The notes beneath the pieces are model-generated. The model was given only the letters and a program-made list of their open reading frames with translations. It was not told the origin of the DNA and did not search any database. Below are positions 13,201 to 24,464 of a stretch of 64,000 nt of DNA, piece after piece. The DNA lies in NCBI RefSeq assembly GCF_034190915.1, contig NW_026947502.1, forward strand, positions 38,222,785-38,286,784, read 5' to 3'. A program made the translations under genes and the position numbers. This DNA is from Cavia porcellus (Eukaryota; Chordata; Mammalia; Rodentia; Caviidae). How positions within the stretch are numbered: the first letter of the stretch is position 1; every line of letters begins with the position of its first letter.

Positions 13201-13620
13201 TGGCAAAGCAGCAGGCATATGGTCCAAAGCATGTTACTGCAAAATCCAGTAAGCCAGTGTCCAGCTCCACCGTAATGAGTGTCAAACCGAAGACACTGAA
13301 GCTTAAGCCTCAAGCAGCGCTCTGCATCTTTACGCTGCCAAAACAAAAGATGCGCGTGCCATTTTATTTATTAAGCAATCTGCACAGCCAAAGCTGTGCA
13401 GAAGCTGAATTTCTGAGCAAAGTCACAAACACCCTCATTCACCCCCACGTGTGCGCAGCCTTTAATGCAGAGTTCACGCCACTTTGCTTTCTTCTCAAAA
13501 GATGAAAGTGACATCAGCCCCTGGACTGTAATTTTTTCCTGAGTGAGACCGAGCAGCAGGCAAATCCTGGAGTAAATATCAGCGGGATGTGCACATAACA
13601 AGGTCCAGGGAGACCTCAGA
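13200..13620. promoter_or_regulatory. Candidate conserved non-coding (regulatory) block
   Basis: No repeat is recognised here. The block is richer in CpG and in motif-like words than its flanks: atttattaagcaatc, a cacgtgtgcgc E-box at about 13,447, and gtgacatcagc at about 13,508. It contains a perfect hairpin at 13,379-13,402. No frame has a domain. Inference: an enhancer-like element; cross-species conservation would decide. Confidence 0.3.
13379..13402 (+). other. Perfect 10-bp inverted repeat (hairpin)
   Basis: The arms tctgcacagc (13,379-13,388) and gctgtgcaga (13,393-13,402) are exact reverse complements separated by caaa. It lies inside the candidate regulatory block. No T-run follows, so it is not a Pol III terminator or a rho-type terminator. 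Confidence 0.85.
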
Positions 13621-15877
13621 AGTTGTCTTCTACCCTAGCACCGAATTATAGGAGAAGCGGTTTTCAGTTCCTCCCAAGCACAACTGCCAAAATAACTACA
13701 AGGCCTGCGAGCCCTGGTATGCTTCAAACCTTTCCCAAGATACCCTAGCACTATCTGAGGCACTGATACTATGGCAACCGAATCAGAGAGCAGCCTCCAT
13801 GATTAATAGATGAAGATCCCAGCGACAGAGACTAGCTAGGGTCATCATTCATGATGGAAGCAGAATTAGTACAGAATCTATCTCGAAAAGCATTAACAAG
13901 TATTCTTATAAAAATCAACTCCACTGCCATCCTGCGGCACATGTTTGAGTTTAGAATCCTCTTGAACAATTGGGTTTCTATTTATCACTCTCTATGCTGG
14001 CATGAGAATAAGCTTAGCAACTCAGATGCTCATGCTTTTAAAACAGCGAAAGGCTGAATAGAAAGCAGAGTTTTCCACAGGGTATCTGAGGCCTAAGAAC
14101 AAATGCAGTCAAAGACCGAAATATGTGAATGAAATCAGATGGTTCTCGAGGAAGGACGGAGGAGGGACAGAGTTTGGATGGGTTGGGTGTGTTCTGTGGA
14201 ATGCAGATTTGCATGAATTCTTCCATTTTCAGGACAGGAGCATTTCATTCACCAGCTCAATCAGTATTCTCTGAGTTTCCTCATCCAAGGACAGTAGGCG
14301 TCTAGGGGAGGGGTGGGCAAGACCCGGGGGCCCTGCAATATCAATGAAAAGACTGAATATTCTCCTTGCAGAAAGAATGGTAAACAGGGAAGAAAAAAGA
14401 GGAAATGAGGGTCCATCGCAGACAGCTCTCTATGAAACTCCCACGTAACATTAAGCACTACTAATATATTTTTATCTTTTCCCAGCTCTTCAGATGTTTA
14501 TTTTCCAATCACATGTTTTCATTGTACTGAAATGAACATGCTTTAGTACATGCTTCAATCAAATCGCTGCTGAGGGCAGATCTTTCAGGGGCGGGCAGAA
14601 GGGCCCAGAGTGGGTACACAGCATGGATCCTAGATAATCTTCTACTAAAATTCTTAAATTGGCATGGATTCTTTGAATAAACGTTCTACAGATGGCAACT
14701 ATAGGTTAGCTGGAAACCACTAGAGAGCACCTAGTTATAATAAAGGAAAGTCTCAGGTCTAAAGGCTGTACCTATGTGGAAATATCTATTACTAACAATA
14801 TTTTCAAAGTAATTGTCATCACATTGGCTGCTTAGGAGGATCCAGACCTTCAATCTTTGGGGAATATTAATTGTTGTTTTATTTCACTCTCCTTATATCC
14901 CCTCTCCACTTACAGAACTTGAGAAAACTCTCTCCCCAGGATGAAAATAACTATAATCTGAAGTCATGTATTCCTAGAAGACATGCAGGCAGCAGAAGTC
15001 CTCAGGGAATTGTGGTGATAATATCAATTTATTTCCCCTTCTACTGTGCATTTTAGAAGTCAGCTTTTTCTTACTGATAAAGACTTGCATGACTATTATT
15101 TGAATCAAAATTGAGGCTGTATAGCAGGAAGGATACTAGTACAGTAAATGCTGTCTCTATTCTAGTCAACCAACTCTATCTATTTTACCTTCAGAGGGGG
15201 AAGGCAGTTGCTTACTTTTGCTTGGAGACTTGTGCTCTTCCAAACTGATTTCAAACATGGTCAGGGAAGAGTGACCTATTGGACACATGGCCATTTTGAA
15301 AGTTCATGAAGACCCTTTGGCAGAAGTTCTAGCCTGAGTCTCCTAGAGGAAGCCTATCATCAGTTAAGCTTTTCTCCTACAAGTGCTTTCTTTAGGAATT
15401 TGATTCATCCCTAAAGGAGCTGCTCTCAGATTCTGAATGTGGGTACAGACACTGCATTTTCTTCTTAAAACATTAATAACCAATAGGGATCATCTTTTAA
15501 AAATTGCCCTTTGGGCTCTAATTTGACATAGGTCCCGCACTGTCTGCAACTGATCTGTTTTTGTTTGTTTGGGTTTTGGACAGTGGTTTGTTTCTTCAGT
15601 GTTTTGGGTGTGATATTTCTACTTCTGCAGTTTTAAGAAAATGCCCATCGCTCTTCCCCTGCACATGACCCTCTCACATGCCTCTCAGCTAAAACCCGTG
15701 ACACTACTGATGGCTTATGATGTGACTGTTCTCATCTACTCCAAAGGCAGTTTCTTTTGCATCATGTCTTTATATTACGGATTGTTAGTCACTTCCTTTT
15801 CTGCTGCCCCCTGCAAAAGCACTGCCTGCTGTTTTGAAACCTATTCCCAGGGCATTTTCCACTACCATAATCAGCCA
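13621..15877. other. Unique sequence, no gene seen
   Basis: AT-rich with no recognised repeat. The longest open frame, 173 codons from 15,641, runs into the MIR copy that follows and has no domain. It is not reported as a gene. Confidence 0.45.
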
Positions 15878-16095
15878 AGTAAAAATAATACCTTATACTT
15901 AGTGGGCACCTGTTGTGTGCCAGGCATTGTTCAAGGGAGTTTATGGATGTTATCACATTTATTCTACTCACCGTATCATCATATTATCAATGTACAAATG
16001 CAAACTGACTCAGAGAAGTCAAGAAACTGGCTCAGTCATACTGTTCAAGATGAGGGGAGTGGAAAAGACACAATTCCAACTGTGTCCTATCTGCC
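15878..16095 (+). repeat. MIR SINE, near full length
   Basis: The sense order is complete: ataccttatacttagtggg, tgtgtgccaggcattgttca, aatgcaaactgactcagag, aagtcaagaaactggctc, then acacaattccaactgtgtcc. This is one of the best preserved MIR copies in the window and explains the 3' half of a long open frame starting at 15,641. Confidence 0.85.
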
Positions 16096-17261
16096 CGAAA
16101 AGCTTCAGCACTGTTTCTGGGGTATCCGTTCCACACCCTCTGACATCCCTCCACATTCATAAACATCTGCCCTCAAAGCCTAATGTTTGAAACTTTCCTC
16201 CAGTGCTCCTGGTTCACTCTGATGTATCTGTTCTACATTAATAGTAACAGTGCCACACAGAATTTCAGAACTTAACTGGATAAAAAACAGCTCTCTTGGA
16301 TTTTTGTAATGCCTGGCAAAGTGCCATTCTCATGACCTTGCCTGATTTAATGGTCATAACAAAAGCAATCTCTACTTGAAGCAGTTGAGATTCTGATTAA
16401 CATCGTCACTATTCATGCTTTACGAATTGTGCATCTTTAGTGAATTGGAGGACATTATTTAATTTCCTATTGTGGTTTACACCAAAACTTCAACAGATTA
16501 TAATCTTTTTATGATTTAGAAGATGATGAATGAAGTAAGGTGCCTGTTATACCCCAGATTTGGAGTATGAAGCAGGTTTTGCATTAAACTTTCCAATGTT
16601 CAAAGTATATATTTTACTAAAGGCATCATGTTTCTCATTTCCCATTATCCTCCCTGCAGTGTTGCAAAGTGGGAAGAATAAGTTTACTATTCACAAATTT
16701 CACTTAAAATAATGCAGCCTTCAAATTTAAGCTGCTGATCAAGGAACTAAGAGCACATATTCTGTCTTCCGGCTCCAAGTATAGGATCTTGAACTGCAGT
16801 TACATTGTCCTGGTATAGGGCAAAATATGGGCTAAGAAGCATAATGCATTTTCCTATAGAAAAATGAAAGTTTAAAACTAATGGCAAACTCCAAAAATGG
16901 ATCAAGGTTGTGTGGTCAATGGCTAGAATGTAAAACACATGAGGCCAGGGGCAGCTCAATCCTCACAAATGCTGGCTATCTTCTTAGCTCTATTTCTTGG
17001 CAAGTTGATTTTACCTAACTCAGGCGCCTTCTAGCTCTGACCAGGTGTCTCGCAGATGTGTGCCCAGAGCCACAGGAGGGGACTGGGTGAAAGTGTGGGA
17101 ACCAGCAGGCTCCAATCCATCACTGAGACTGAAAAAACAACACATAGTGAATACTGCACAAATCTACATGAGACTCAGAAATAACTCCGTTGATAAAAAT
17201 ACAAGCTAGAAAAAACAGGTCCCTAAAAAGAGACACAATAAAAACCGGTTGTTTGCAAAAT
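16096..17261. other. Unique sequence, no gene seen
   Basis: AT-rich, no named repeat and no credible coding frame. Confidence 0.45.
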
Positions 17262-17905
17262 GATTCACTTTTTAGTCATTCAACAAATACTTGTTATGGA
17301 TGGTGTATGATGTACAAGTCACTGCTTTAGGGGCTGGAAGTAGAGCAGAGAATAAAGCAGAAAAACGTCCCGGTGGCAATTGTGTTCTGGAGGAAGACAG
17401 AAAGTAAACAAAGACAACATACAGTTAGTCAGGCGGTGAACAGTGCCAGAGAATGAAATGAGGCCTGCAATGGACAGGAAACACTTGGGGAAAAGGATGA
17501 AGTGAGTAACGTGACCAGAAGAACCTCTGCTAACAAAGTGACACCTGTGCAGAGACCTGAAGGAGATGAGAAGCAAATCATACAACTATCTCTGGAGGGA
17601 GCATTCCATGCCACCAAAGAAGCCTGAACAGAAACACTGCAAAGGAAGGGGCTGGGGATTTAGCCCAGTGGCATAAGCGCCTGCCTTGTAAGCAGGCAGT
17701 CATGAGTTCGATCCCCGGTACCGATAAAAAGACAAAAAAAAAAAAAAAAAGAAACACTGCAAAGGAGCCCAAAGGATGACCAACCTAGCAGGTGGTAGGA
17801 CTGCAGGACAGGACAGGTGAAGTCAGGGAGAGGCTTGAGGGCAGAGGCCACAGAAAGGACTTTGGTGTCTACTACAGCAAGATGGGAAAGTATCTGTGGG
17901 AGAAG
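17262..17905 (-). repeat. L2 LINE 3' end, antisense, split by a younger ID
   Basis: The order attcaacaaatacttgttat, then agacctgaaggagatgagaa, then gggagaggcttgagggcaga and aaggactttggtgtc is the reverse complement of the conserved L2 3' region (aggtctctgctcaaatgtcacc and similar). The 17,647-17,750 segment is an ID insertion; removing it restores a continuous L2 alignment. L2 is an ancient inactive CR1-like LINE. Confidence 0.8.
17631..17766 (+). mobile_element. Young ID SINE with 16-bp target-site duplication
   Basis: A full-length ID (body 17,647-17,750) with head ggggctggggatttagcccag, anticodon-arm region gcctgccttgtaagcaggc, gttcgatcc B box, and GATAAAAAGAC followed by an A17 run. Perfect 16-bp duplications gaaacactgcaaagga lie at 17,631-17,646 and 17,751-17,766. 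The clean tail and perfect duplication mark one of the youngest insertions here, dropped into an old L2. Confidence 0.95.
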
Positions 17906-19126
17906 TTAACTGATCTAGTTTAGTTTAAAAAGACAAAAGCAAAAAAGCAAGAAAGGTCAGTAGTGGCCAAGAACAGAAGCAGGGAGGCAATCTGGGAGCT
18001 GGGAGGCAGCAGGACAGACCAAGGCTGGCTACTGTGTGGCCACTGGGGTGGGAGAGTGGAGGAGGCAGAATGCACTGTGGGGGTGGGGCCTCAGCATTAC
18101 CAAGAGAAGAATCAAGGGTAAACCTCAGACTCTGAGACCCCAGTAACCCCAATAATGATATTCTCATGGTGGAGATTATACAAAAGCAAACTTTGGAGAG
18201 GAGTGAGAATCTGGGTTTCTGAAGATACTAAGTTTGAGGTGCCTTTTATATTGAAGAGGAGTTGTCTGTTCAGGGAGCACTGGCTATCTGCCAGGTCCAG
18301 AATACTGTAGACCTATGACTATGACACTCTACATTAGTGTAATTAGAATTATTCTAATGAGAAAGTTTTGGAAGTGCTCACCTGCTTCACAAAACAAGAA
18401 ACCTTTATGCATACACTAGACCATAATAGTCCCTTGCTAAGTAGTGCTGGGCGCCCTTCCCCCCTGGAGGTTTGTGGGTGTGACATCTTATTTGCCCATT
18501 TCAAAGGGATTAAATGCCTCCCTTCCCTACCTTACCATATCCCCAAGAGGGCTGTGTGGTTGCCAGCAGAGAATAGCTCAGTTGCTCTTGCAGTACATTT
18601 TAAGACAGATGGGAAAAGCCTTCACTGTGAAATAGAAATATCTCAAAGACAACTTGGCTGCAGGGTACCCCAAGAGAGTAGGGGAACCTAAGTGAGAGGG
18701 TTTGGCAGAGTGTTTCAAGGCTTCACCTTCCCATGCCGTGCACAAATGTAGCTGCCATAACACAGAGGACTCTTAAGTATGCTAAGAAACACTCATTCCA
18801 GGAGTGGGACAATACACCTCGTGGGGGGCAGCAGTGAAGAGATAGGCTTTGCATGGAAGCAAATGGGAGATGCCCAATTAAAGCATTTGCAATTAGTTTG
18901 GCTTGTTCTGAGTCCTTCCTGCAAGCCATAAAGTAAGAGAATATATTAGTTTTTGGCAATCTACTTCTATGAAAACTTTTTGCCTCATCATCATTCCTAT
19001 ATCCTGCTACGAAAAACAAAAAAGCTAAATCTTTATATACACAGTAAACAATCTGACCTACCTCTTTGTTCAAAACAATATTTACTTCCGTTTCAACTGG
19101 GAGTGCAAAAACCCATTTACTTTTAT
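17906..19126. other. Unique sequence, no gene seen
   Basis: Contains purine-rich stretches (17,930-18,080) but no recognisable repeat or coding region. A frame of 147 codons on the minus strand (18,723-19,166) starts inside the T tract of the next ID element and is not credible. Confidence 0.45.
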
Positions 19127-19244
19127 AGCATGAATTTTTTTTTTTTTTTTTTTTTTTTGGTACCAAGGATCAAACTCATGACCTCATGCTCACCAGACAG
19201 GCACTTATGCCACAGATCTAAATCCCTGGCCCTACAGCATGAAT
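19127..19244 (-). mobile_element. ID SINE, antisense
   Basis: An antisense ID (body 19,136-19,235): a T24 tail, then ggtaccaaggatcaaactc, ggcacttatgccacagatct and aaatccctggccc. The direct repeat agcatgaat occurs at 19,127-19,135 and 19,236-19,244. Several substitutions from the subfamily consensus make it older than the copies at 9.7 and 17.7 kb. Confidence 0.9.
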
Positions 19245-19705
19245 ATTAACTTTAAATTTAATACATTTCTTAATTTGGAGATCTTTTTATTCAACAAAGA
19301 TAAAGGTCTTTCTAATTCTTGCTATCCTAATTCAACACTCAACCTCACTAGTTTATTGTTAGCCTACTCAACATGAAAGCGCTGTTTTTCATAATGTTTC
19401 TAATAAATTAGAAAAGCACTAAACTTTGAAAGAATCTGAAGAGTGTATGTATGTTTGTTGCAAAGCATTAACACCACAGTGTGATACTCACTGAATTGAA
19501 TGTGATCTTCATAATTTTTACCCTACTCTAACTTAGAGGTTTTGTCCAATCCATATATTGTGTAGGTGGCTCCTGAGATGACTGTGTCTGCTTTGTATAT
19601 ACATGTGGATTGTATAGAGTACTGAGAATGTGGCTCATCTTTAAGGGGTGACAGCTGCAAAACATAATGCATCAGGAAGACTGTCCCCTTAAACATTAAA
19701 TAAGA
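19245..19705. other. Unique sequence
   Basis: No gene or repeat recognised. Confidence 0.45.
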
Positions 19706-19738
19706 AACCCTAACCCTAGCCCTATCCCTATCCCTAAC
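19706..19738 (+). repeat. Short interstitial telomere-like tract
   Basis: About five and a half hexamer units in a row read aaccc-taaccc-tagccc-tatccc-tatccc-taac. Two units are exact vertebrate telomere repeats (CCCTAA strand) and three carry one substitution each. The flanks are ordinary AT-rich unique DNA with no subtelomeric features. Confidence 0.85.
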
Positions 19739-20380
19739 AGAATACTTCTTTTAAACATGGCAAAACAACAACAAAAAAACCTCTCATACAACAAAATTAA
19801 GAAGTTAAAGCTAGTGTTCACTCTTCTCTGATTTAGGGTAGGTTGGAAGACACCTCATTCAAAAATGCCTAAAACCAAAGTACAAACAGGGAGTGGGGTT
19901 TACTCAAGATTCAAGTAAGTTACCATATAAAGGGGTAAGCCAAATGCAAGTAGCTAATGTAATTACTTTTTAACAGATAACTCAGGTTAATAGGTGGAGA
20001 CACAGTTCTGCCACTATATTTAAGGTTAGGTTAATAATTAACTTTGGTGCCTGGAGTAGTTTATCAAAGCTCATTGTAATGACTAAACGTTTAAAAAAAT
20101 TTTTTTAACTATACAAAATACTTCCAATCTTGACCTCTGCTAGTCATGTGGGTAAGGAGAAAAAAAAAGTGCAGAAATGAATGAATACATGCATATTTCT
20201 TTCCCCAAAAGAACAAGATGACTGTATTTTGAATCACTAATCTTCTCCTGCTACCCACAGTCGCAGACGTTGGGCTTGATGCTGAAAATGTATGTACCAG
20301 GAGAAAAGAAGACCGACAACAATCAGGAAAGCAAGGCATAGAAACTGTATTTTCCCACCCTGGAAAGATTTAAAAACCAG
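19739..20380. other. Unique AT-rich sequence up to the CpG island
   Basis: No gene or named repeat. Base composition rises sharply to GC from about 20,380 onward. Confidence 0.45.
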
Positions 20381-22754
20381 CGCTGGGGGGCATTCAATAG
20401 CTTTCTTGAGACCTGCCCTGCGCAGTACTGCATCTAGGTTAAATGGCTTTTCAGACAAGCAAAGAAAGTTACGCGCATGAGAGTGTGTGCTTCCGAGTCT
20501 GGGTATCTCCGCAAGAGCCTGTGCTTCAAACCTTTCAGGAGTAGTGAAACTCGATTTCCAGGAAGAGTAAACAAGGCGCGATCCCTTGGCCACCGCATTC
20601 CCTCAGCGGCCCGGAGGGAGGGCTGCACACAGGCTGGAGGCTGCGGCTGTTCCTTGGAAATGCCTTGGCCAGGGAAGACAGCGCCCTCGGTCCCCAGTCC
20701 CTCCTAGGCTCGTGCACCTGGGATGTGTTTCTACTCCTCGCTGGACCTTCCCAGGTAGCAGCACCGCGCCGAGCGCTGGAGGCTCGTAGTGCGGCACCTG
20801 GAGCCGACGAAGGCCGGCCTGGGCCCACTGGCTTTCCCGCAGCTCCCGAGTCCCCGCGGTCACACCAGCATCCCCAGCTCTGCTCCTCACCATCCCGCTG
20901 GCCCCTCCCCCACTGCTCCGGAGACTGGTCCAGCAGGTACCGCGGGCCAGGAGGCGCCACTCTCCAGTGGGCCAGCACTGGCTCCCAGCCACCTCCCGGC
21001 TGTCCACACCGTTCCCTCTGGCCCCGTTTCCCGCAGGCTCAACACGCTGAGCTCGACAATGTCTTGCCCGCCGCCCTCAGAGAAACTTTCCAAACAGCCA
21101 ACCTCAGCAACCCGCGCTGTGTAAGGGAGGAAGCGCCGGGGGCAGGGGCAGCGGGGGAGCGGAAAAGGTGTCAGAGTCCAGTTTCCTTTCCCGGCACCCC
21201 AAGTCCGGGACAGCTACCCAGCTTGCTCCGCACCACTCAGGCGATGCAAAGAGCAAGGAGATCTCAGGAGCTTACTTCGCGTGGTCGCCCACAGTGGAGA
21301 ACTAAGAAAAACGTGGAGAATCCATAGCAAGGCACCCCCCACCCCCCTCCCGCCCCCGCGCTCGAGTCAAACAGGGGGCCAGCATTGCCCGGCTTGCGCC
21401 CCAGCGCCCCTGGCCGGAGAGGCAGCTCCAGGACCATGGAGGAGTCGACACCCTCAACTCTGGGCTGGAGGAGTGTCTCCCTTGGGGTGGCCAGCCGGGG
21501 GCTATCTCTTGCCAGGTCTCCCTACCCTTCCTCCTGGAACCCCTTTTCCAAAGAGGGACCACACGGAGCCGGGAGGAGGGCGCAGCAGGCGGAGGCCCCA
21601 CCGTGCAGGACGCGGTGCTTGCGTGAGACGTGGCTGGCGGGCAGCGAACTCGCCAGTCGGCTGAAAGCTGAGATGGGGACCCGACTTAGAGGCTGGGCAC
21701 CACGCAACGAGTGGTCACTCCTCCGTACTTGTGTGAGCGAACAAAGCCCGGAACCTCCGGTGCCAGTGGCCCCCTGGAGCGAGGGTCTCCCAATGGGGCA
21801 AGGCGCGCGGGTGTCCGGGGGCATCGCAAGTTTCCTGCACTCCAGGGAGCCCAGTCCCGATCCCACACTGACAACAAAAGACTGTCGTCTCCTCCGCACA
21901 GCCTCCGTGGAGGGCTTTCCTCCATCCCAGAACCTAAACCAAGGCTGGAGGAAGGAAGCGGTGTTCTTCCCAACACCCTTGCCCTCGAGGCAGAGCCCTC
22001 TCCAGCCTCCCCCACGGGAATGGAGGGACCATTCTGCTCCCTGCTGGCCAGAGAGCGAGGAGGAGTCTCGGACCCGCACAAAGCTGGGCAGGGCGGCCAC
22101 CCATGCCGTCGCGGTGCGGGGCGGCGCCGGGCGTGTGCGGGGCGCGGGTAGGGAAGGTCGCGGCGCGGAGCCGGGCGATCCTGGGGCGCACAGCTTGAGG
22201 AGAGGGGCGGGCAGGGCTCGAGACTGCTCCCCCAGGACCAAGCAGCGCTCGGGAGGCAAAAATGAGAGACAAAATAAAACGCAGGTACCACAAAGGCCAC
22301 GGCGCGCGAGGATGGAGGTGGTCTCAGCCCGGGACCCTCGGCAGGACCCTGGCGGTTCAGAAGGTGGCGCGCAGGGACGCCCGTCCGTACCTTTTCGGTG
22401 CATCGACGGGCAGAAGGCAGAGGGCCTCGGGACGGACTGGCACGGCGGGTATCCCATTTAGTAATCCATTATCGAGATCTCTCCGGGCCTCGAGCTGCGC
22501 GCTCCGCTTTGCCAGCCTTTGTCATTCCTACATGTGTGCTGTCTCTTTGGGGCCACAGTCGCGTAGTCTACTTTCTGCGATGCAAGCAAGCTGTGTTCAT
22601 CTCCAATGACACGCAGAAGGGGAAAAAGAAGCCAAAAAGAAAAAGAAAAGAAAAGAAACACCAACACCGAAGAGGGTGAATGTTCAGGAAACTCTTCTCC
22701 AAATCCAAATTCCACTCAGAGTCCACTCCGTGAGTCCCCTCGGCGTGTGCGCGC

Positions 22755-22950
22755 TGGTTAACAAGTCCTCGCAAGGCGGGGCGGGGGCGCGCGGCTCGGG
22801 CGTGGCGGTGGGGCCGCGGCCGCGCTCCTAGGCGGGCATCGCGGGCGGGCGGTGGCGCGGAGAAGCTGCGTCGCGTCCCGAGCGCCGGGGCAGCGGAGCG
22901 CGGTGCGCGGGGAGCGGAGTTGGCTGCAGCCTCACCCGAGCCACTCGCTG
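22755..22950 (+). promoter_or_regulatory. Candidate TATA-less core promoter with GC boxes
   Basis: Densest GC-box cluster of the island: ggcggggcgggggcgcgc at about 22,775, then ggccgcggccgcgctcc and gcgggcgggcggtggcgc at about 22,845. There is no TATA box. Downstream sequence (22,860-23,050) has the look of a GC-rich 5' leader. The strand is inferred from the GC boxes lying upstream of that leader, so it is weak. CAGE or 5'-RACE would decide. Confidence 0.4.
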
Positions 22951-23093
22951 CTACTCTGTCACCGCGGAGGCCAAAGCGCCGGGCGGAGCCAAGTCCCGGA
23001 CTGGATTGCGCGCCGCGGACTCTCCTCCCGCAACCCCGCCCCCTTTGGCTGGCTTCTCCTCCGACCCGAAGGAAAGCTCCGGGGTGGGGTGGG

Positions 23094-23191
23094 GTGTGTG
23101 TGTGTGCGCGCGTGCGTGTGTGCGCGCGCGCGTGTGTGCGTTCGTAGGTGTGTGCGCGCGTGTGCGTCTATGCCTGTGTGTGTGTGTCTGC

Positions 23192-23230
<39 letters not shown>
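23094..23230 (+). repeat. Compound (GT)n/(GC-GT) microsatellite in the CpG island
   Basis: About 137 bases of alternating purine-pyrimidine sequence, mixing gtgtgt with gcgcgc and gcgtgc steps. It ends in 17 uninterrupted GT units (23,196-23,229). Frames through it give poly-Cys/Val or poly-His/Thr peptides that are not real proteins. Confidence 0.93.
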
Positions 23231-23232
<2 letters not shown>

Positions 23233-23451
23233 CAAGCAAGCGAGGTGGCGGGGGTGGGGGTGGGGACCTGGGCGCTGTGGCTGCAGGTGGAGCTCGGGCT
23301 GTCACCGCTACCCGCACCTCAACCTCAGCTGGCACGCGGGGCGTAGGTCCGGTTGTGGGGGGCGCGCCCCAGAGGCGCCTGGCCGCCGCCCCCACCCCAC
23401 GCCGCTCTCACAGCGGGAGAGGAAAGATCCCGGACGGCACGGCTGAGCCCG

Positions 23452-23461
23452 GCCCAATCAG
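23452..23461 (+). promoter_or_regulatory. CCAAT box (NF-Y type)
   Basis: The word cccaatcag within cggcccaatcagaaaaat fits the NF-Y consensus CCAATCAG. It lies in the CpG island just before an AT-rich gap. Inference: an element of a second start site or of an antisense promoter. Confidence 0.35.
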
Positions 23462-23945
23462 AAAAATAAATAAAACTAGACCTAGCTCTGGAGCGAGTTA
23501 AAAGAAAGGATCTGTCCATCGATTTTCTTAAATGGAAAAGTTCTAAAGGACGCTGTAAGTGAGAGGCGAGCCTTTCTGGTTCTGATTACTGTGTCGGGAA
23601 GCAGATTCTAGAAACGATGGGTGCCCCGCGCACCCATAGAGCTGGACAGAAGCAGCGCGGCTAAGATGCGCTTGGAAGATGGAGCGGCGCTGTGGGTTTC
23701 GCGCACACACACCATAATAAAGCACGCTAGTCAGATCGACTGCAGTACAGAGACGGGGGTCATCAATGGCCATCTGTTTTGAAACTCCTTGGTTTTAGAG
23801 TCTACAACGCGACTGTTTGAAACGCCTAAACTTTAGGCAGGAGACGCAAACAAAGCCGAGGACCCGAGAGCTTTATGAAGGAGGGAAATCGCAACTCCTA
23901 ACCCGGCTCCATTGTTACGCCCTCACGCTGAACCGCAGGCGCAGC

Positions 23946-24001
23946 CTTCCTCCTCTGCCTCCTTCTCCTCCACCTCCTCCTCCTCCTCCTCCTCCTTCTC
24001 C
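23946..24001 (+). repeat. (CTC)n triplet-rich tract
   Basis: Imperfect tcc/cct triplets with eight or so uninterrupted CTC units in the middle. It is the source of poly-Pro, poly-Ser and poly-Glu runs in overlapping frames on both strands. Confidence 0.85.
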
Positions 24002-24464
24002 GCCGCCCGGACTCCCAGAGCAGGAGCCCCGCAGCCGCGCCCCGCCAGCAGCAGCTGCGCGCCCCGCTGCGCCCCAAGTGAGCTCCGCAGATGGTGCGGG
24101 CCTGGCCGTGGCCTTTGAGGAAAGTCACAGCAGGCGCCCAAGCAGTTGGCGAGCAGTCTTGACTAGTCACGAGGTCGACAGAGAAGATCAAGTGGGGACA
24201 CTGGAGGTCAGATCCACGGGGGCCGAGCGGCCCCATATTCGAAACCGTACCTGCTCTTTCATTGGGGCTAACGCCACTAAGGAGGCCACGTCCCCTTGTT
24301 TCCGTCCCTGTATGTGCAGGCATCTGCTGAAGAGTGCTCACGAAGAATGAATGCACAAGTGACAACCACCACCACCCCCTTTCCTGTCCACGATCCACCT
24401 GGAGAAGGTGGGAAGGAAGGATGGTTAAGGGGCTCGCGCGCTCCCCTGCCGTTCTCCCCTTCGG

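Noticed and set aside
15641..16162. Plus-strand open frame of 173 codons
   Set aside because: Its second half lies inside a MIR SINE and the first half has no domain.
18370..18390. Strong splice-donor-like word on the minus strand (cag|gtgagc)
   Set aside because: No acceptor, open exon or transcript support nearby; such words occur by chance.
18723..19166. Minus-strand open frame of 147 codons
   Set aside because: It starts within the T-tract of an antisense ID (poly-Lys start), so the reading frame is incidental.
20665..21327. Plus-strand open frame of 220 codons at the island's left part
   Set aside because: Low-complexity composition, with overlapping minus-strand frames of 134 and 147 codons; no recognised family.
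21385..22461. Plus-strand open frame of 358 codons in the CpG island, with a 311-codon minus-strand frame over the same DNA
   Set aside because: Both strands are open together because the GC-rich DNA lacks stops. The peptides are Pro/Arg/Gly/Ser-rich with no domain, and neither frame starts with a convincing Kozak context tied to splice sites.
22852..23501. Frames rich in Cys-Val or His-Thr repeats
   Set aside because: They are translations of the GT/GC microsatellite.
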